54,142 bases of DNA from an uncultured Prevotellaceae bacterium (lineage in GTDB: Bacteria; Bacteroidota; Bacteroidia; Bacteroidales; Bacteroidaceae). The stretch lies in the NCBI GenBank assembly GCA_902781315.1, contig CACZIT010000023.1, positions 1 to 54,142 on the forward strand, written 5' to 3'. The number at the start of each line of letters is the position of its first letter. Position 1 is the first letter of the stretch. Shown piece after piece: positions 9,325-17,444 of the stretch. Below the pieces are notes generated by a model, which was given only the letters and a program-made list of their open reading frames with translations, had not been told where the DNA came from and did not search any database. Made by a program: the position numbers and the translations under genes.

Positions 9325-9808
9325 AAGCAGTATCTTTTTGGTCAATATTTGTCTCGATGAAATGGTCGAACACCATGCCGAACTCCTCCCAACGGTAGGT
9401 GCTGATGGCGTAGCGCCCGTTGGTGCCCGTCTCGAGGGCAAGAATGGCAGGGGGAACAGCCCCCTCCAGAAAACGAAAGTCCACCAACTGACCACCGAGT
9501 TTCGAGCCCATCCATAGCGGGCGAACACGGCCTCGATAGTTCTTGAAAATGAACAACCGGCGGCCCATCTCCCGATGAAACCGCGTTTTTTTGACGACAC
9601 CCACCATTGCGTCGATGCTGCCGTCGTCGTCGATGTCGCCCGTCTGAAACTGGTAGACGGGGTAGGGCAGTGCCCAGCTGTCGCGGGTGGAGTCGGTGGT
9701 GAGCACCAGGTAGCTGAGCGAGTCGCTGACGGTCTCGATGCTGAACGTCTGCGCCTGCAAGTCCAGGCAGCAGAGGCAAGCAGCCACTATGATGGTAAAA
9801 GTCTTCAC
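9254..9808 (-). CDS. Conserved hypothetical exported protein
   Basis: No function is recognised. The GTG at 9808 gives a signal peptide (VKTFTIIVAACLCCLDLQAQ) and has GGGAG and AGGAGA just upstream. A TTG at 9829 is the alternative start. The TTG directly follows the TAG stop of the upstream gene, in the same frame. The mature part (about 165 residues) contains FQTGDIDDDGSIDAMVGVVK, which resembles the Asp-rich calcium-loop repeats of FG-GAP/VCBS proteins, then RRLFIFKNYRGRVRPLWMG. The 3' 71 bp overlap the start of the DUF3160 gene in another frame. Coupled expression with its neighbours is likely. Confidence 0.7.
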   Translation of the reverse strand: MKTFTIIVAACLCCLDLQAQTFSIETVSDSLSYLVLTTDSTRDSWALPYPVYQFQTGDIDDDGSIDAMVGVVKKTRFHREMGRRLFIFKNYRGRVRPLWMGSKLGGQLVDFRFLEGAVPPAILALETGTNGRYAISTYRWEEFGMVFDHFIETNIDQKDTAYEKFHSFCIGADDGHHDAGTTTR

Positions 9809-9829
9809 TCTCCTATGCTCCCTTATCAA

Positions 9830-10999
9830 CTACAGCAGCGAGCGAATCTCGGCATCGAGATCCTTGATTTGAGCGTCGCGCTTGTCGAGGTCGCTGTTGC
9901 GGCCCACAAGGAAGAAGGTGGGGATGCTCTGGATGTTGTACGACACGAGGTATTCGCTCTGCGGGCCTCGCTCGTCGCGCACGCAAATCCAGGGCAGGGC
10001 AGCCGTCTGCGTCTTCCAGAAGTGCTCGTCGGGGTCGAGCGACACCTGATAGATCTCCAGTCCCTGAGCGTGGTACTTGTTGTAAATGTCGCGCAGCTGC
10101 ATGATGCGCTGCGTGCTGCCCTCAGAGGCAAACACGTGGAAGTCGAGCAGCACCACCTTGCCTTTCAGTTCGGTGAGTCGGCGCTGCCGGCCCTTGCTGT
10201 CAGGCAGGTTGATGTCGATGACGTTCGAGACGTTCACCAGGCTCGGGTCGATGCTGGAAAGCTGGCGGCTCTGCAGGATGCGCACGTTCTTCATGCCCTC
10301 GATGGCGATGTTGTGCAGGTTCTGGCCGCGCTCGGCATCGGGATGATAGGTGTCCCACGACGTAGCCACGGCGGCAAACACCTTCACGTCCTGTTCGCTG
10401 GAGCGCGGGTTGAAGATGAGCGACTCCATCTGACCCAGTCGGACGGTCTGGAACAGTGCATAGTAGGCATAAGCCTTCATGGGCTCGGCGAAGATATACC
10501 GGCGCTTCACTTGGTCCTTGTAGGCCTCCGTGACGCGCAGCACGCTGTCCTGCACGGCCGAGACGCCCAGGTCGGGAGCTGCCACGATGGCGTCGATGCG
10601 GCGCTGCAGGTCCATCTGCAGCAGGGCCAGTTCCTTGATTTTCACGCATTCTTCGGAGCCCGTCACGTCGTAGACGGCCGACATGGTGGGGTACTGTGCC
10701 TTCACCTCAATCTGCTCGGTGGAATCGACGGCGAGGTTGATGATCTGTCCGGCGATGCGCAGGCGGTAGAACTCCGGTGCGTCGGGCGCCTGCTGGCTGA
10801 ACGAGAACGTGCCGCTCTCGCCCAGTTTCACGCTGTCGACAGCCACCGGGCCGCTCAGGCTCATGTTCTCCAGATAGAGCACCGAGTCCTTGGCCTCGGT
10901 GATGGTTCCGCTGATGTTGAACGACTTGCCCGTGCAAGCGCACAGGGCGAGCACGGCGACTGCCGTGCCCATGAAAATACTGCTGATACTCTTTTTCAT
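9830..10999 (-). CDS. DUF4369 / thioredoxin-fold (AhpC-TSA-like) lipoprotein without redox cysteines
   Basis: The ATG at 10999 gives a lipoprotein signal (MKKSISSIFMGTAVAVLALCAC). The N-terminal half (about 25-130, FNISGTITEAKDSVLYLENM) fits DUF4369. The C-terminal half (about 245-389) has a thioredoxin fold of the TlpA/AhpC-TSA type: LTELKGKVVLLDFHVFASEG, EIYQVSLDPDEHFWK and YNIQSIPTFFLVGRN. The active-site position that normally reads W-C-x-x-C reads FASEGSTQR and has no cysteine, so thiol-disulfide exchange is not expected. Binding or structural roles are possible. It is the first gene of a minus-strand unit with three overlapping or abutting genes. A TACTTTTG box at 11038-11045 suggests the promoter. 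Confidence 0.88.
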   Translation of the reverse strand: MKKSISSIFMGTAVAVLALCACTGKSFNISGTITEAKDSVLYLENMSLSGPVAVDSVKLGESGTFSFSQQAPDAPEFYRLRIAGQIINLAVDSTEQIEVKAQYPTMSAVYDVTGSEECVKIKELALLQMDLQRRIDAIVAAPDLGVSAVQDSVLRVTEAYKDQVKRRYIFAEPMKAYAYYALFQTVRLGQMESLIFNPRSSEQDVKVFAAVATSWDTYHPDAERGQNLHNIAIEGMKNVRILQSRQLSSIDPSLVNVSNVIDINLPDSKGRQRRLTELKGKVVLLDFHVFASEGSTQRIMQLRDIYNKYHAQGLEIYQVSLDPDEHFWKTQTAALPWICVRDERGPQSEYLVSYNIQSIPTFFLVGRNSDLDKRDAQIKDLDAEIRSLL

Positions 11000-11037
11000 A
11001 TTTCGTCTTTTTGATTCTTTTCTTGCATTTTTGTGTG

Positions 11038-11045
11038 CAAAAGTA
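11038..11045 (-). promoter_or_regulatory. Probable -7 box for the thioredoxin-fold lipoprotein operon
   Basis: The minus strand reads TACTTTTG, a match to the Bacteroidota -7 consensus TAnnTTTG, 38 bp before the ATG. No clear TTTG -33 element is visible. Confidence 0.45.
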
Positions 11046-11087
11046 CGAAAAAAATTTAAGAAACGAAGATATTTCATTCTTTTTTCC

Positions 11088-11095
11088 TATCTTTG
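11088..11095 (+). promoter_or_regulatory. Probable -7 box for the isochorismatase-family gene
   Basis: TATCTTTG matches TAnnTTTG and lies 48 bp before the ATG at 11144. The -33 element is not obvious. Confidence 0.5.
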
Positions 11096-11143
11096 CCGCC
11101 GTAAACCAATTCATACAGAAAATTTTTTAAAGTAAAAAGCAAC

Positions 11144-11695
11144 ATGGAAAAACTGAACAAACCCGCCATTCTGGTTGTTGACATGCTTAATGACTTTGTC
11201 ACTGGTGCACTGGGTTGCGACCGCGGTCGTGCCATCGTTCCCGCCACAGCCCGCCTGCTCGATGCTGCCCGCGAGGCCGGCGTGCCCGTCATCTTCTGCA
11301 ACGATGCCCACCTGAAAGGCATCGACCGCGAGCTTACTATCTGGGGCGACCACGCCATCGCCGGCACGAAAGGCGCCGAAGTGATTCCCGAACTGAACCT
11401 CTGCGAGAAGGACTACGTGGTGCCCAAGCGCCGCTACAGCGGATTCTTCCAGACCGACCTCGACATCCTGCTGAAGGAACTCGGCGTGAAGACCGTCATC
11501 ATCACCGGCCTGCATGCCCACATGTGCTGCCGCCACACGGCTGCCGATGCCTTCTGCCTGGGCTACGACGTGGTAGTGGCCAAGGAAGCCACCGACTCCT
11601 TCACCGAAGAAGACTACCTCGGCGGTCTGGCCTACCTGAAGACCTGCTACGGAGCCGATGCCTACAGCAACGACGAACTCATCGCCGCCTTCTAA
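11144..11695 (+). CDS. Isochorismatase-family cysteine hydrolase (nicotinamidase-like)
   Basis: This 183-residue cytoplasmic protein has the complete catalytic triad of the family: Asp13 in VVDMLNDF, Lys95 in VPKRRYSGF and Cys128 in TGLHAHMCCRHTA. The family includes nicotinamidase, isochorismatase and related amidases. The D-K-C layout and size agree with nicotinamidase-like members, but the substrate cannot be fixed from sequence, and the metal-binding Asp/His set is not clear to me. It stands alone, with a TATCTTTG -7 box upstream and a rho-independent terminator starting about 25 bp after the stop, so it is probably monocistronic. Confidence 0.88.
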   Translation: MEKLNKPAILVVDMLNDFVTGALGCDRGRAIVPATARLLDAAREAGVPVIFCNDAHLKGIDRELTIWGDHAIAGTKGAEVIPELNLCEKDYVVPKRRYSGFFQTDLDILLKELGVKTVIITGLHAHMCCRHTAADAFCLGYDVVVAKEATDSFTEEDYLGGLAYLKTCYGADAYSNDELIAAF

Positions 11696-11719
11696 ATCAT
11701 TAAAAAACAATAATAAAAG

Positions 11720-11749
11720 AGGCTAAATCTTTGTGGTTTAGCCTTTTTT
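11720..11749 (+). terminator. Rho-independent terminator after the cysteine hydrolase gene
   Basis: A GGCTAAA stem, 9-base loop, TTTAGCC and a run of six T. The hairpin overlaps the TTTG -33 element of the pnp promoter. Confidence 0.85.
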
Positions 11750-11760
11750 GTGTAATTTTG
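11730..11760 (+). promoter_or_regulatory. Promoter of pnp (TTTG, 19 bp, TAATTTTG)
   Basis: TTTG at 11730-11733 and TAATTTTG at 11753-11760 are spaced 19 bp, an excellent Bacteroidota housekeeping-sigma promoter. The expected start near 11767 leaves a leader of about 60 nt before the ATG at 11828. Confidence 0.8.
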
Positions 11761-11827
11761 CGCGGTTTTTTATATGAACCGAAATGTATTTTTTAGATGT
11801 TTTATAGACAAAAGTAAGTTTTTTTAG

Positions 11828-14200
11828 ATGAACGTAATTACGAAAAGTGTTCAGTTGCCTGATGGAAGAACCATCACAATTGAAACCGGAAAAGTGGCAA
11901 AGCAGGCCGACGGAAGCGTTGTTCTCCGCATGAACAACACCGTGCTCCTCGCCACTGTCTGCGCCGCAAAAGATGCAGTCCCTGGAACAGATTTCATGCC
12001 TTTGCAGGTAGACTACCGTGAGCAGTACAGCGCTGCCGGTCGTTTCCCTGGTGGTTTCACGAAGCGTGAAGGCAAGGCAGGTGACAACGAGATTCTCACC
12101 AGCCGCCTGGTAGACCGCGTGCTGCGTCCGCTCTTCCCCAGCAACTACCATGCTGAGGTGTATGTGAACGTGATGCTGCTCTCTGCCGATGGTGTTGACC
12201 AGCCCGATGCACTGGCTGGCTTTGCCGCTTCGGCCGCACTGGCATGCTCCGACATACCCTTCGAGTGCCCCATCAGTGAGGTGCGCGTGGCCCGTGTGAA
12301 TGGCGAGTATGTGATTGACCCCACCACTGACCAGATGAAGCATGCCGACATGGACATCATGGTCGGTGCTTCGGCTGAAAACATCATGATGGTGGAAGGC
12401 GAGATGAAGGAAGTCAGCGAGCAGGATCTGCTCGGCGCCCTGAAGGCTGCCATGGAGGCCATCAAGCCCATGTGCGAGCTGCAGGCTGAACTCTCCAAGG
12501 AACTCGGCACCGACGTGAAGCGCGAGTACAATCACGAGGTGAACGACGAGGAGTTGCGCGAGCGCATGAACAAAGAGCTCTATCAGCCCGCCTACGACAT
12601 CACGAAGCAGGCCCTGGAGAAGCACGCCCGTGCTGAGGCTTTCGAAAAGATTCTCTCCGACTTCAAGGAGAAGTTCTTCGAGGAGCGCAAGGCTGCAGCT
12701 GCAGAGTCTGACGAGGCTCCCGCCATCAGCGACGATGAGTACGATGCCATGATGGACCGCTACTACCACGACGTGGAGCGCGACGCCATGCGCCGTTGCA
12801 TCCTCGACGAGGGCATCCGTCTCGATGGCCGTAAGACCGACGAGATTCGTCCCATCTGGTGCGAGGTGAGCCCGCTGCCCATGCCTCACGGAAGCAGCAT
12901 CTTCACCCGTGGTGAGACGCAGAGCCTCTCCACCTGTACCCTCGGTACGAAGCTCGACGAGAAGCTCGTCGACGACGTTCTGGACCGCGGCTACATGAAG
13001 TTCCTGCTCCACTATAACTTCCCGCCCTTCTGCACCGGCGAAGCCAAGGCACAGCGCGGCGTAGGCCGTCGCGAGATTGGTCACGGCCACCTGGCATGGC
13101 GCGCCCTGAAGGACATGATCCCCGCCGACTTCCCCTACACCGTACGTCTGGTGAGCCAGATTCTGGAGTCGAACGGTTCTTCTTCGATGGCTACCGTCTG
13201 CGCCGGCACGCTGGCCCTGATGGACGCTGGTGTTCCCATGAAGAAGCCCGTGAGCGGTATCGCTATGGGTCTGATCAAGAATCCCGGAGAAGACAAATAT
13301 GCCGTGCTCAGCGACATCCTCGGCGATGAGGACCACCTGGGCGACATGGACTTCAAGACCACTGGCACACGCGACGGTCTGACTGCCACGCAGATGGACA
13401 TCAAGTGCGACGGTCTGTCGTTCGACATTCTGGAGAAGGCTCTCATGCAGGCCAAGGCCGGTCGTGAGCACATCCTGAACTGCATCACCGAGACCATGGC
13501 CGAGCCGCGTGCCGAGCTGAAGCCCCACGTGCCCCGCATCGAGGCCTTCGAGATTCCGAAGGAGTTCATCGGTGCCGTCATTGGCCCGGGCGGAAAGATT
13601 ATCCAGCAGATGCAGGAAGACACCGGTGCCACCATCACCATCGACGAGGAAGACGGTGTGGGCAAGGTGCAGGTCAGCGCTCCCGACAAGGAGAGCATCG
13701 ATGCTGCCATCCGCAAGATCAAGGCTATCGTGGCCGTTCCCGAGGTGGGCGAGGTCTACGAGGGAACCGTTCGCTCCATCATGCCTTACGGCTGCTTCGT
13801 CGAGATCATGCCGGGCAAGGACGGTCTGCTCCACATCTCGGAGATCGACTGGAAGCGCCTCGAGACCGTTGAGGAAGCCGGCCTGAAGGAAGGCGACAAG
13901 ATCAACGTGAAGCTCCTGGAAATCGACCCGAAGACCGGCAAGTACAAACTGTCGCACCGCGTGCTCATCCCGAAACCCGAGGGATATGTAGAGCGTGAGC
14001 GTCGTCCGCGCGGCGAGCGTGGTGGCGAGCGTCGAGGTGGCGGTGAGCGTCGGGGTGGCGGCGAGCGTCGTGGCAACAATGGTGCTGGCAACCGCCAGCG
14101 CAACTTCGACAACCGCAACGAGCCCTACCGCGACCCGGCTGCCAACCACGAGCCGAAGGACTTCAGCGACGTGCTTGACCACGGCACTGATATCGACTAA
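11828..14200 (+). CDS. pnp: Polynucleotide phosphorylase (PNPase)
   Basis: This 790-residue protein has the full PNPase order: first RNase PH domain (from about 12, [19 protein letters not shown]), alpha-helical domain, second RNase PH domain (about 330-560, with [18 protein letters not shown] and [20 protein letters not shown]), KH domain (about 580-635, [17 protein letters not shown]) and S1 domain (about 640-710, [18 protein letters not shown]). It degrades RNA phosphorolytically 3' to 5'. The tail (about 725-760) is an Arg-Gly-rich segment with [17 protein letters not shown], then an acidic end. RGG-type tails often add RNA affinity; that role here is inference. It has its own promoter and a strong terminator and appears monocistronic. 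Confidence 0.98.
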   Translation: MNVITKSVQLPDGRTITIETGKVAKQADGSVVLRMNNTVLLATVCAAKDAVPGTDFMPLQVDYREQYSAAGRFPGGFTKREGKAGDNEILTSRLVDRVLRPLFPSNYHAEVYVNVMLLSADGVDQPDALAGFAASAALACSDIPFECPISEVRVARVNGEYVIDPTTDQMKHADMDIMVGASAENIMMVEGEMKEVSEQDLLGALKAAMEAIKPMCELQAELSKELGTDVKREYNHEVNDEELRERMNKELYQPAYDITKQALEKHARAEAFEKILSDFKEKFFEERKAAAAESDEAPAISDDEYDAMMDRYYHDVERDAMRRCILDEGIRLDGRKTDEIRPIWCEVSPLPMPHGSSIFTRGETQSLSTCTLGTKLDEKLVDDVLDRGYMKFLLHYNFPPFCTGEAKAQRGVGRREIGHGHLAWRALKDMIPADFPYTVRLVSQILESNGSSSMATVCAGTLALMDAGVPMKKPVSGIAMGLIKNPGEDKYAVLSDILGDEDHLGDMDFKTTGTRDGLTATQMDIKCDGLSFDILEKALMQAKAGREHILNCITETMAEPRAELKPHVPRIEAFEIPKEFIGAVIGPGGKIIQQMQEDTGATITIDEEDGVGKVQVSAPDKESIDAAIRKIKAIVAVPEVGEVYEGTVRSIMPYGCFVEIMPGKDGLLHISEIDWKRLETVEEAGLKEGDKINVKLLEIDPKTGKYKLSHRVLIPKPEGYVERERRPRGERGGERRGGGERRGGGERRGNNGAGNRQRNFDNRNEPYRDPAANHEPKDFSDVLDHGTDID

Positions 14201-14230
14201 GAAAATTATTTTTTGTTCATACATTGCGAT

Positions 14231-14273
14231 GAATCCCCGGTTCTCCTTTCGCTGGAGGCCGGGGATTCTTTTT
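14231..14273 (+). terminator. Rho-independent terminator of pnp
   Basis: GAATCCCCGG pairs with CCGGGGATTC, with an inner CTCC/GGAG pairing, followed by TTTTTG. It begins 30 bp after the pnp stop. Confidence 0.9.
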
Positions 14274-14280
14274 GTTTGAA

Positions 14281-14731
14281 GGGTAATGATTCTTACGTTA
14301 TATGAACACGTAAATGAAATCAAATAAAAACTCTGCCTGCCGACGTATTCACTCGCATCACTGAGAACGAATACACAAATACTAACTCTATTGGCTCTAT
14401 CTTTTGTGTTGTGGCAAATGAGCGGAGCTTATTATTAAAAATGTCCATCTCAAAAAACTCCACTGTTGCCGTGACAGGCAGAGCACAGTGATCTCACGAC
14501 CACCCAAGACTTTAGCGGCATGTTTTAGATTTACGCTGCAAAGTTATAAAGAAAACAAACAAGACGCTTGTATATCTGGAACGTTTTTTTGTAAAAACAC
14601 GACAAAATGCAATCTCTCAATTAGTAATTTTGTGCGCAGGACGAATTGTAAGTATTTGAGAATCAGGGTTTTGTTATGTCAAATCAGTGGGTGCGGCGTG
14701 AAGACCCTGTTTTTACTTTTTTGCTGAAAAG
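14281..14731. other. AT-rich intergenic stretch between pnp and the GH115 gene
   Basis: No well-supported gene is seen here. On the minus strand CAAAGTTA at 14539-14546 reads as a TAACTTTG -7 box. Downstream of it lie a 23-codon frame (ATG near 14523) and a 42-codon frame at 14320-14448 that begins MDIFNNKLRSFATTQ. Neither resembles a family I know. A small RNA or a decayed gene are alternatives. On the plus strand a TAATTTTG at 14625-14632 lacks a spaced TTTG. Confidence 0.3.
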
Positions 14732-14763
14732 TTTGCAGGATTGGCCGATAAAAGTTAATTTTG
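14732..14763 (+). promoter_or_regulatory. Promoter of the GH115 gene (TTTG, 20 bp, TAATTTTG)
   Basis: TTTG at 14732-14735 and TAATTTTG at 14756-14763, spaced 20 bp. The start near 14770 leaves only about 17 nt of leader before the ATG at 14787. This supports 14787 rather than any upstream in-frame codon. Confidence 0.8.
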
Positions 14764-14786
14764 CAAAGCAAACAAAATATCTGTTT

Positions 14787-17294
14787 ATGATGACTAAAAA
14801 CCTATCAGCGCGACGTGTTTTCGCGTGTTGTTTTCTGAGTGTGCTATCGTTGAGTGTGTCGGCAGCCAGCCGATTCGTCAGTTTCAGCAGTGGTGACGTG
14901 CTGCTCAACCGTGAGCCGGTGGTCAGCATCTACGTGTCGTCGGCCGACCTGAAGGGCGTCTCGCTGGCGGCGGACAACCTGGCCAGCGACCTGGCGGCCG
15001 TCACCGGTACGGCAGGTCGCCTTTGCGAGGAGCAGGAGGCCGCCATCGTCGTGGGAACGCTTGGCCACTCGCCGCTCATCGACCGCTTCGCAAAGCAGGG
15101 GCTCATCGACGGCAGCCAACTGAGAGGGTGCAGGGAGAAGTTCCTCATCACCACCATAGGCCAGCAACTGGTCATTGCCGGCAGCGACCGTCGCGGCACT
15201 ATCTACGGCATCTACGAGCTGTCGCGCCAGATAGGCGTTTCGCCGTGGTACTACTGGGCCGACGTGCCCACGGAGCACCACGACTCCCTTTATATAAAGA
15301 AAGGTGTCTACACCGACGGTGAGCCTGCCGTGGACTATCGCGGCATTTTCCTCAACGACGAGGCCCCTTGTCTGACGTCGTGGGTGAAGAACACGTTCCA
15401 CACCAACTATGGCGGCCATGAGTTCTACGCCAAGGTGTTCGAACTCATCCTGCGCCTGCGGGGCAACATGCTGTGGCCTGCCATGTGGAGCTGGGCCTTC
15501 TATGCCGATGACCCCGAGAATGGTAAGCTGGCCGACGAGATGGGCATCGTTGTGGGCACCAGCCATCACGAGCCCATGGCACGCAACCACCAGGAATGGG
15601 CGCGCCACAGAAGCGAGTACGGCGCGTGGAATTACCAGACCAATCAGGCGGTCATCGACCGTTTCTTCCGCGAGGGCATCGAGCGCATGCGCGGCACCGA
15701 GGACATGGTGACCATCGGCATGCGTGGCGACGGCGACGAGGCCATGAGCGAGGAGGCCGACACGCGGCTGCTGCAGCGCATCGTGAAGAACCAGCGCCGC
15801 ATCATCAGCCAGGTGACGGGCCGTCCGGCACGCGAGACGCAGCAGGTGTGGGCGCTTTACAAGGAGGTGCTCGACTACTACGACAAAGGCATGCGCGTGC
15901 CCGACGACGTTATCATGCTGCTCTGCGACGACAACTGGGGCAACGTGCGGCGCGTGCCTGGCCTGAACAAGCATAAGGGCGGCTGGGGCCTGTACTACCA
16001 CGTCGATTACGTGGGTGCGCCGCGCAACAGCAAGTGGCTCAACGTGACGCCCTCGCAGAACATGTGGGAGCAACTGTCGCTGGCCTACGACTACGGCATC
16101 AGCCGCATGTGGATACTGAACGTGGGCGACCTGAAGCCGATGGAATATCCCATCCAGCTGTTCATGGACATGGCGTGGAATCCGCGTGCGGTGACGGTGG
16201 ATGTGGTGGGTTCGCATACCGAGCCCTTCTGCACAGCGGCATTCGGTCCCGAGGAAGGTCCTGAGGCAGCCCGCCTGCTGAATCTCTGCAGCAAGATGAA
16301 CGGCCGCGTGACAGCCGAGATGCTCACAGCCGACACCTACAACCTGCACTCAGGCGAGTGGGCACAGGTGGTGGCCGACTACGTGCAGCTGGAGGCTGAG
16401 GCCCTGCGCCAGTACGTGCGCCTGCAGCCCAGTCAGCGCGATGCCTATCGCGAAATGATTCTCTTCCCCATACAGGCAATGGGCAATGTCTACGCCATGT
16501 ACTACGCCCAGGCCATGAACCGTCAACTGGCCCGCGAAGGCAATCCCGACGCCAACCGTTGGGCCGACCGCGTGGCTGAATGCTTCCGCCGCGACTCGCT
16601 GCTCTGTGCCGAGTACAACAACGACGTGGCGGGCGGCAAGTGGCGGGGCATGATGACGCAGAAGCACATCGGCTACCGCTCCTGGAACGACGACTTCGGA
16701 CCTGCCGACGTGATGCCGGCGGTGACGAGGGTGGAGGCCGGAGAAGGCAGCACGTTCACGGAGCAGGGTGGCTACGTGGCGATGGAGGCTGAACACTATG
16801 CCCGCAAACACGATGCCGAGGGACTCAGCTGGACTTGCATTCCCTACATGGGTCGCACGCTCAGCGGCATGGCAGTGATGCCCTACACGCAACCGCTGCC
16901 GCAGCAGGGCGGACCGAGCCTGGAGTATCGCTTCAGCACCACCGGCGACGTGCGGCGCGTGGTGGTCGTGGTGAAATCGACGCTCGACTTCCTGAACAAG
17001 GGCGGCCACTGCTTCCGCGTGACGCTTGACGGCGGCAAGTCGTTTGTGGCCAATTTCAACCACAACCTAAACGAGCTGCCGGAGAACATCTATAGCATTT
17101 ATTATCCCACGGTGGCGGGCCGCGTGGTGGCGGTCGATGTCGACCTGCAGGCCCCTGCCGGCAACCACGTGCTGACGCTGGAGCCGCTCGATCCGGCCAT
17201 CGTGTTCGAAAAGGTGGTTGTCGACTGCGGCGGCTACGAGAAGAGCTTCCTCTTCGGCAACGAGTCGCCCCGCAAGGCGCTGCGCCAGCCGTAG
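14787..17294 (+). CDS. GH115-family glycosidase (alpha-glucuronidase type)
   Basis: From the ATG at 14787 the protein is 835 residues with a signal peptide (about 1-27, ending SVSA). It shows the GH115 arrangement: an N-terminal GH20b-like domain (AIVVGTLGHSPLIDRF), then the catalytic barrel with SRQIGVSPWYYWADVP, VDYRGIFLNDEAPCLTSW, LILRLRGNMLWPAMW, VVGTSHHEPMARNHQEW and ITLLCDDNWGN-like LLCDDNWGNVRRVP, and a C-terminal beta-rich region. GH115 enzymes remove 4-O-methyl-glucuronic acid from glucuronoxylan; a xylan role is therefore expected, probably in the periplasm or at the surface. It has its own promoter. A GH35-like gene follows 150 bp downstream across a three-unit 22-bp repeat. Confidence 0.92.
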   Translation: MMTKNLSARRVFACCFLSVLSLSVSAASRFVSFSSGDVLLNREPVVSIYVSSADLKGVSLAADNLASDLAAVTGTAGRLCEEQEAAIVVGTLGHSPLIDRFAKQGLIDGSQLRGCREKFLITTIGQQLVIAGSDRRGTIYGIYELSRQIGVSPWYYWADVPTEHHDSLYIKKGVYTDGEPAVDYRGIFLNDEAPCLTSWVKNTFHTNYGGHEFYAKVFELILRLRGNMLWPAMWSWAFYADDPENGKLADEMGIVVGTSHHEPMARNHQEWARHRSEYGAWNYQTNQAVIDRFFREGIERMRGTEDMVTIGMRGDGDEAMSEEADTRLLQRIVKNQRRIISQVTGRPARETQQVWALYKEVLDYYDKGMRVPDDVIMLLCDDNWGNVRRVPGLNKHKGGWGLYYHVDYVGAPRNSKWLNVTPSQNMWEQLSLAYDYGISRMWILNVGDLKPMEYPIQLFMDMAWNPRAVTVDVVGSHTEPFCTAAFGPEEGPEAARLLNLCSKMNGRVTAEMLTADTYNLHSGEWAQVVADYVQLEAEALRQYVRLQPSQRDAYREMILFPIQAMGNVYAMYYAQAMNRQLAREGNPDANRWADRVAECFRRDSLLCAEYNNDVAGGKWRGMMTQKHIGYRSWNDDFGPADVMPAVTRVEAGEGSTFTEQGGYVAMEAEHYARKHDAEGLSWTCIPYMGRTLSGMAVMPYTQPLPQQGGPSLEYRFSTTGDVRRVVVVVKSTLDFLNKGGHCFRVTLDGGKSFVANFNHNLNELPENIYSIYYPTVAGRVVAVDVDLQAPAGNHVLTLEPLDPAIVFEKVVVDCGGYEKSFLFGNESPRKALRQP

Positions 17295-17310
17295 GGAAAG
17301 CGTGGGTCTG

Positions 17311-17376
17311 CTGCAGGAAAACAAGTTGTTTTACAGTGCAAAATAACTTGTTTTCCTCGGCAAATCAACTCATTTT
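17311..17376. repeat. 22-bp-unit palindrome array (three units)
   Basis: Units at 17311-17332, 17333-17354 and 17355-17376 are each 22 bp. The first two have cores AAAACAAGTTGTTTT and AAAATAACTTGTTTT; the third ends CAACTCATTTT and is followed by GCCGC. The same three-unit order, with the same divergent third unit, recurs at 41027-41092. Confidence 0.85.
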
Positions 17377-17444
17377 GCCGCAGTAGAAGCGGCCTTAGGT
17401 AGATAGAGAAAAGTCAGAGAAGAATACGAATAAAGCAAGAGAAG

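Noticed and set aside
9325-9600. Upstream extension of the DUF3160 gene
   Set aside because: The extra 92 residues are the out-of-frame reading of the preceding exported-protein gene, while MKNFILSALALTM at 9324 is a clear signal peptide.
11738-14323. A long open frame (861 codons) on the strand opposite pnp
   Set aside because: It is the antisense shadow of a GC-rich, codon-biased PNPase gene. The protein is low-complexity Leu/Val/His-rich and matches no family.
14676-14786. Upstream start for the GH115 protein
   Set aside because: The upstream codons lie within and before the predicted promoter, and the signal peptide begins at 14787.
17311-17376. Possible CRISPR array from regular 22-bp spacing
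   Set aside because: The units are contiguous, with no unique spacers of 25-40 bp, and no cas gene is present.
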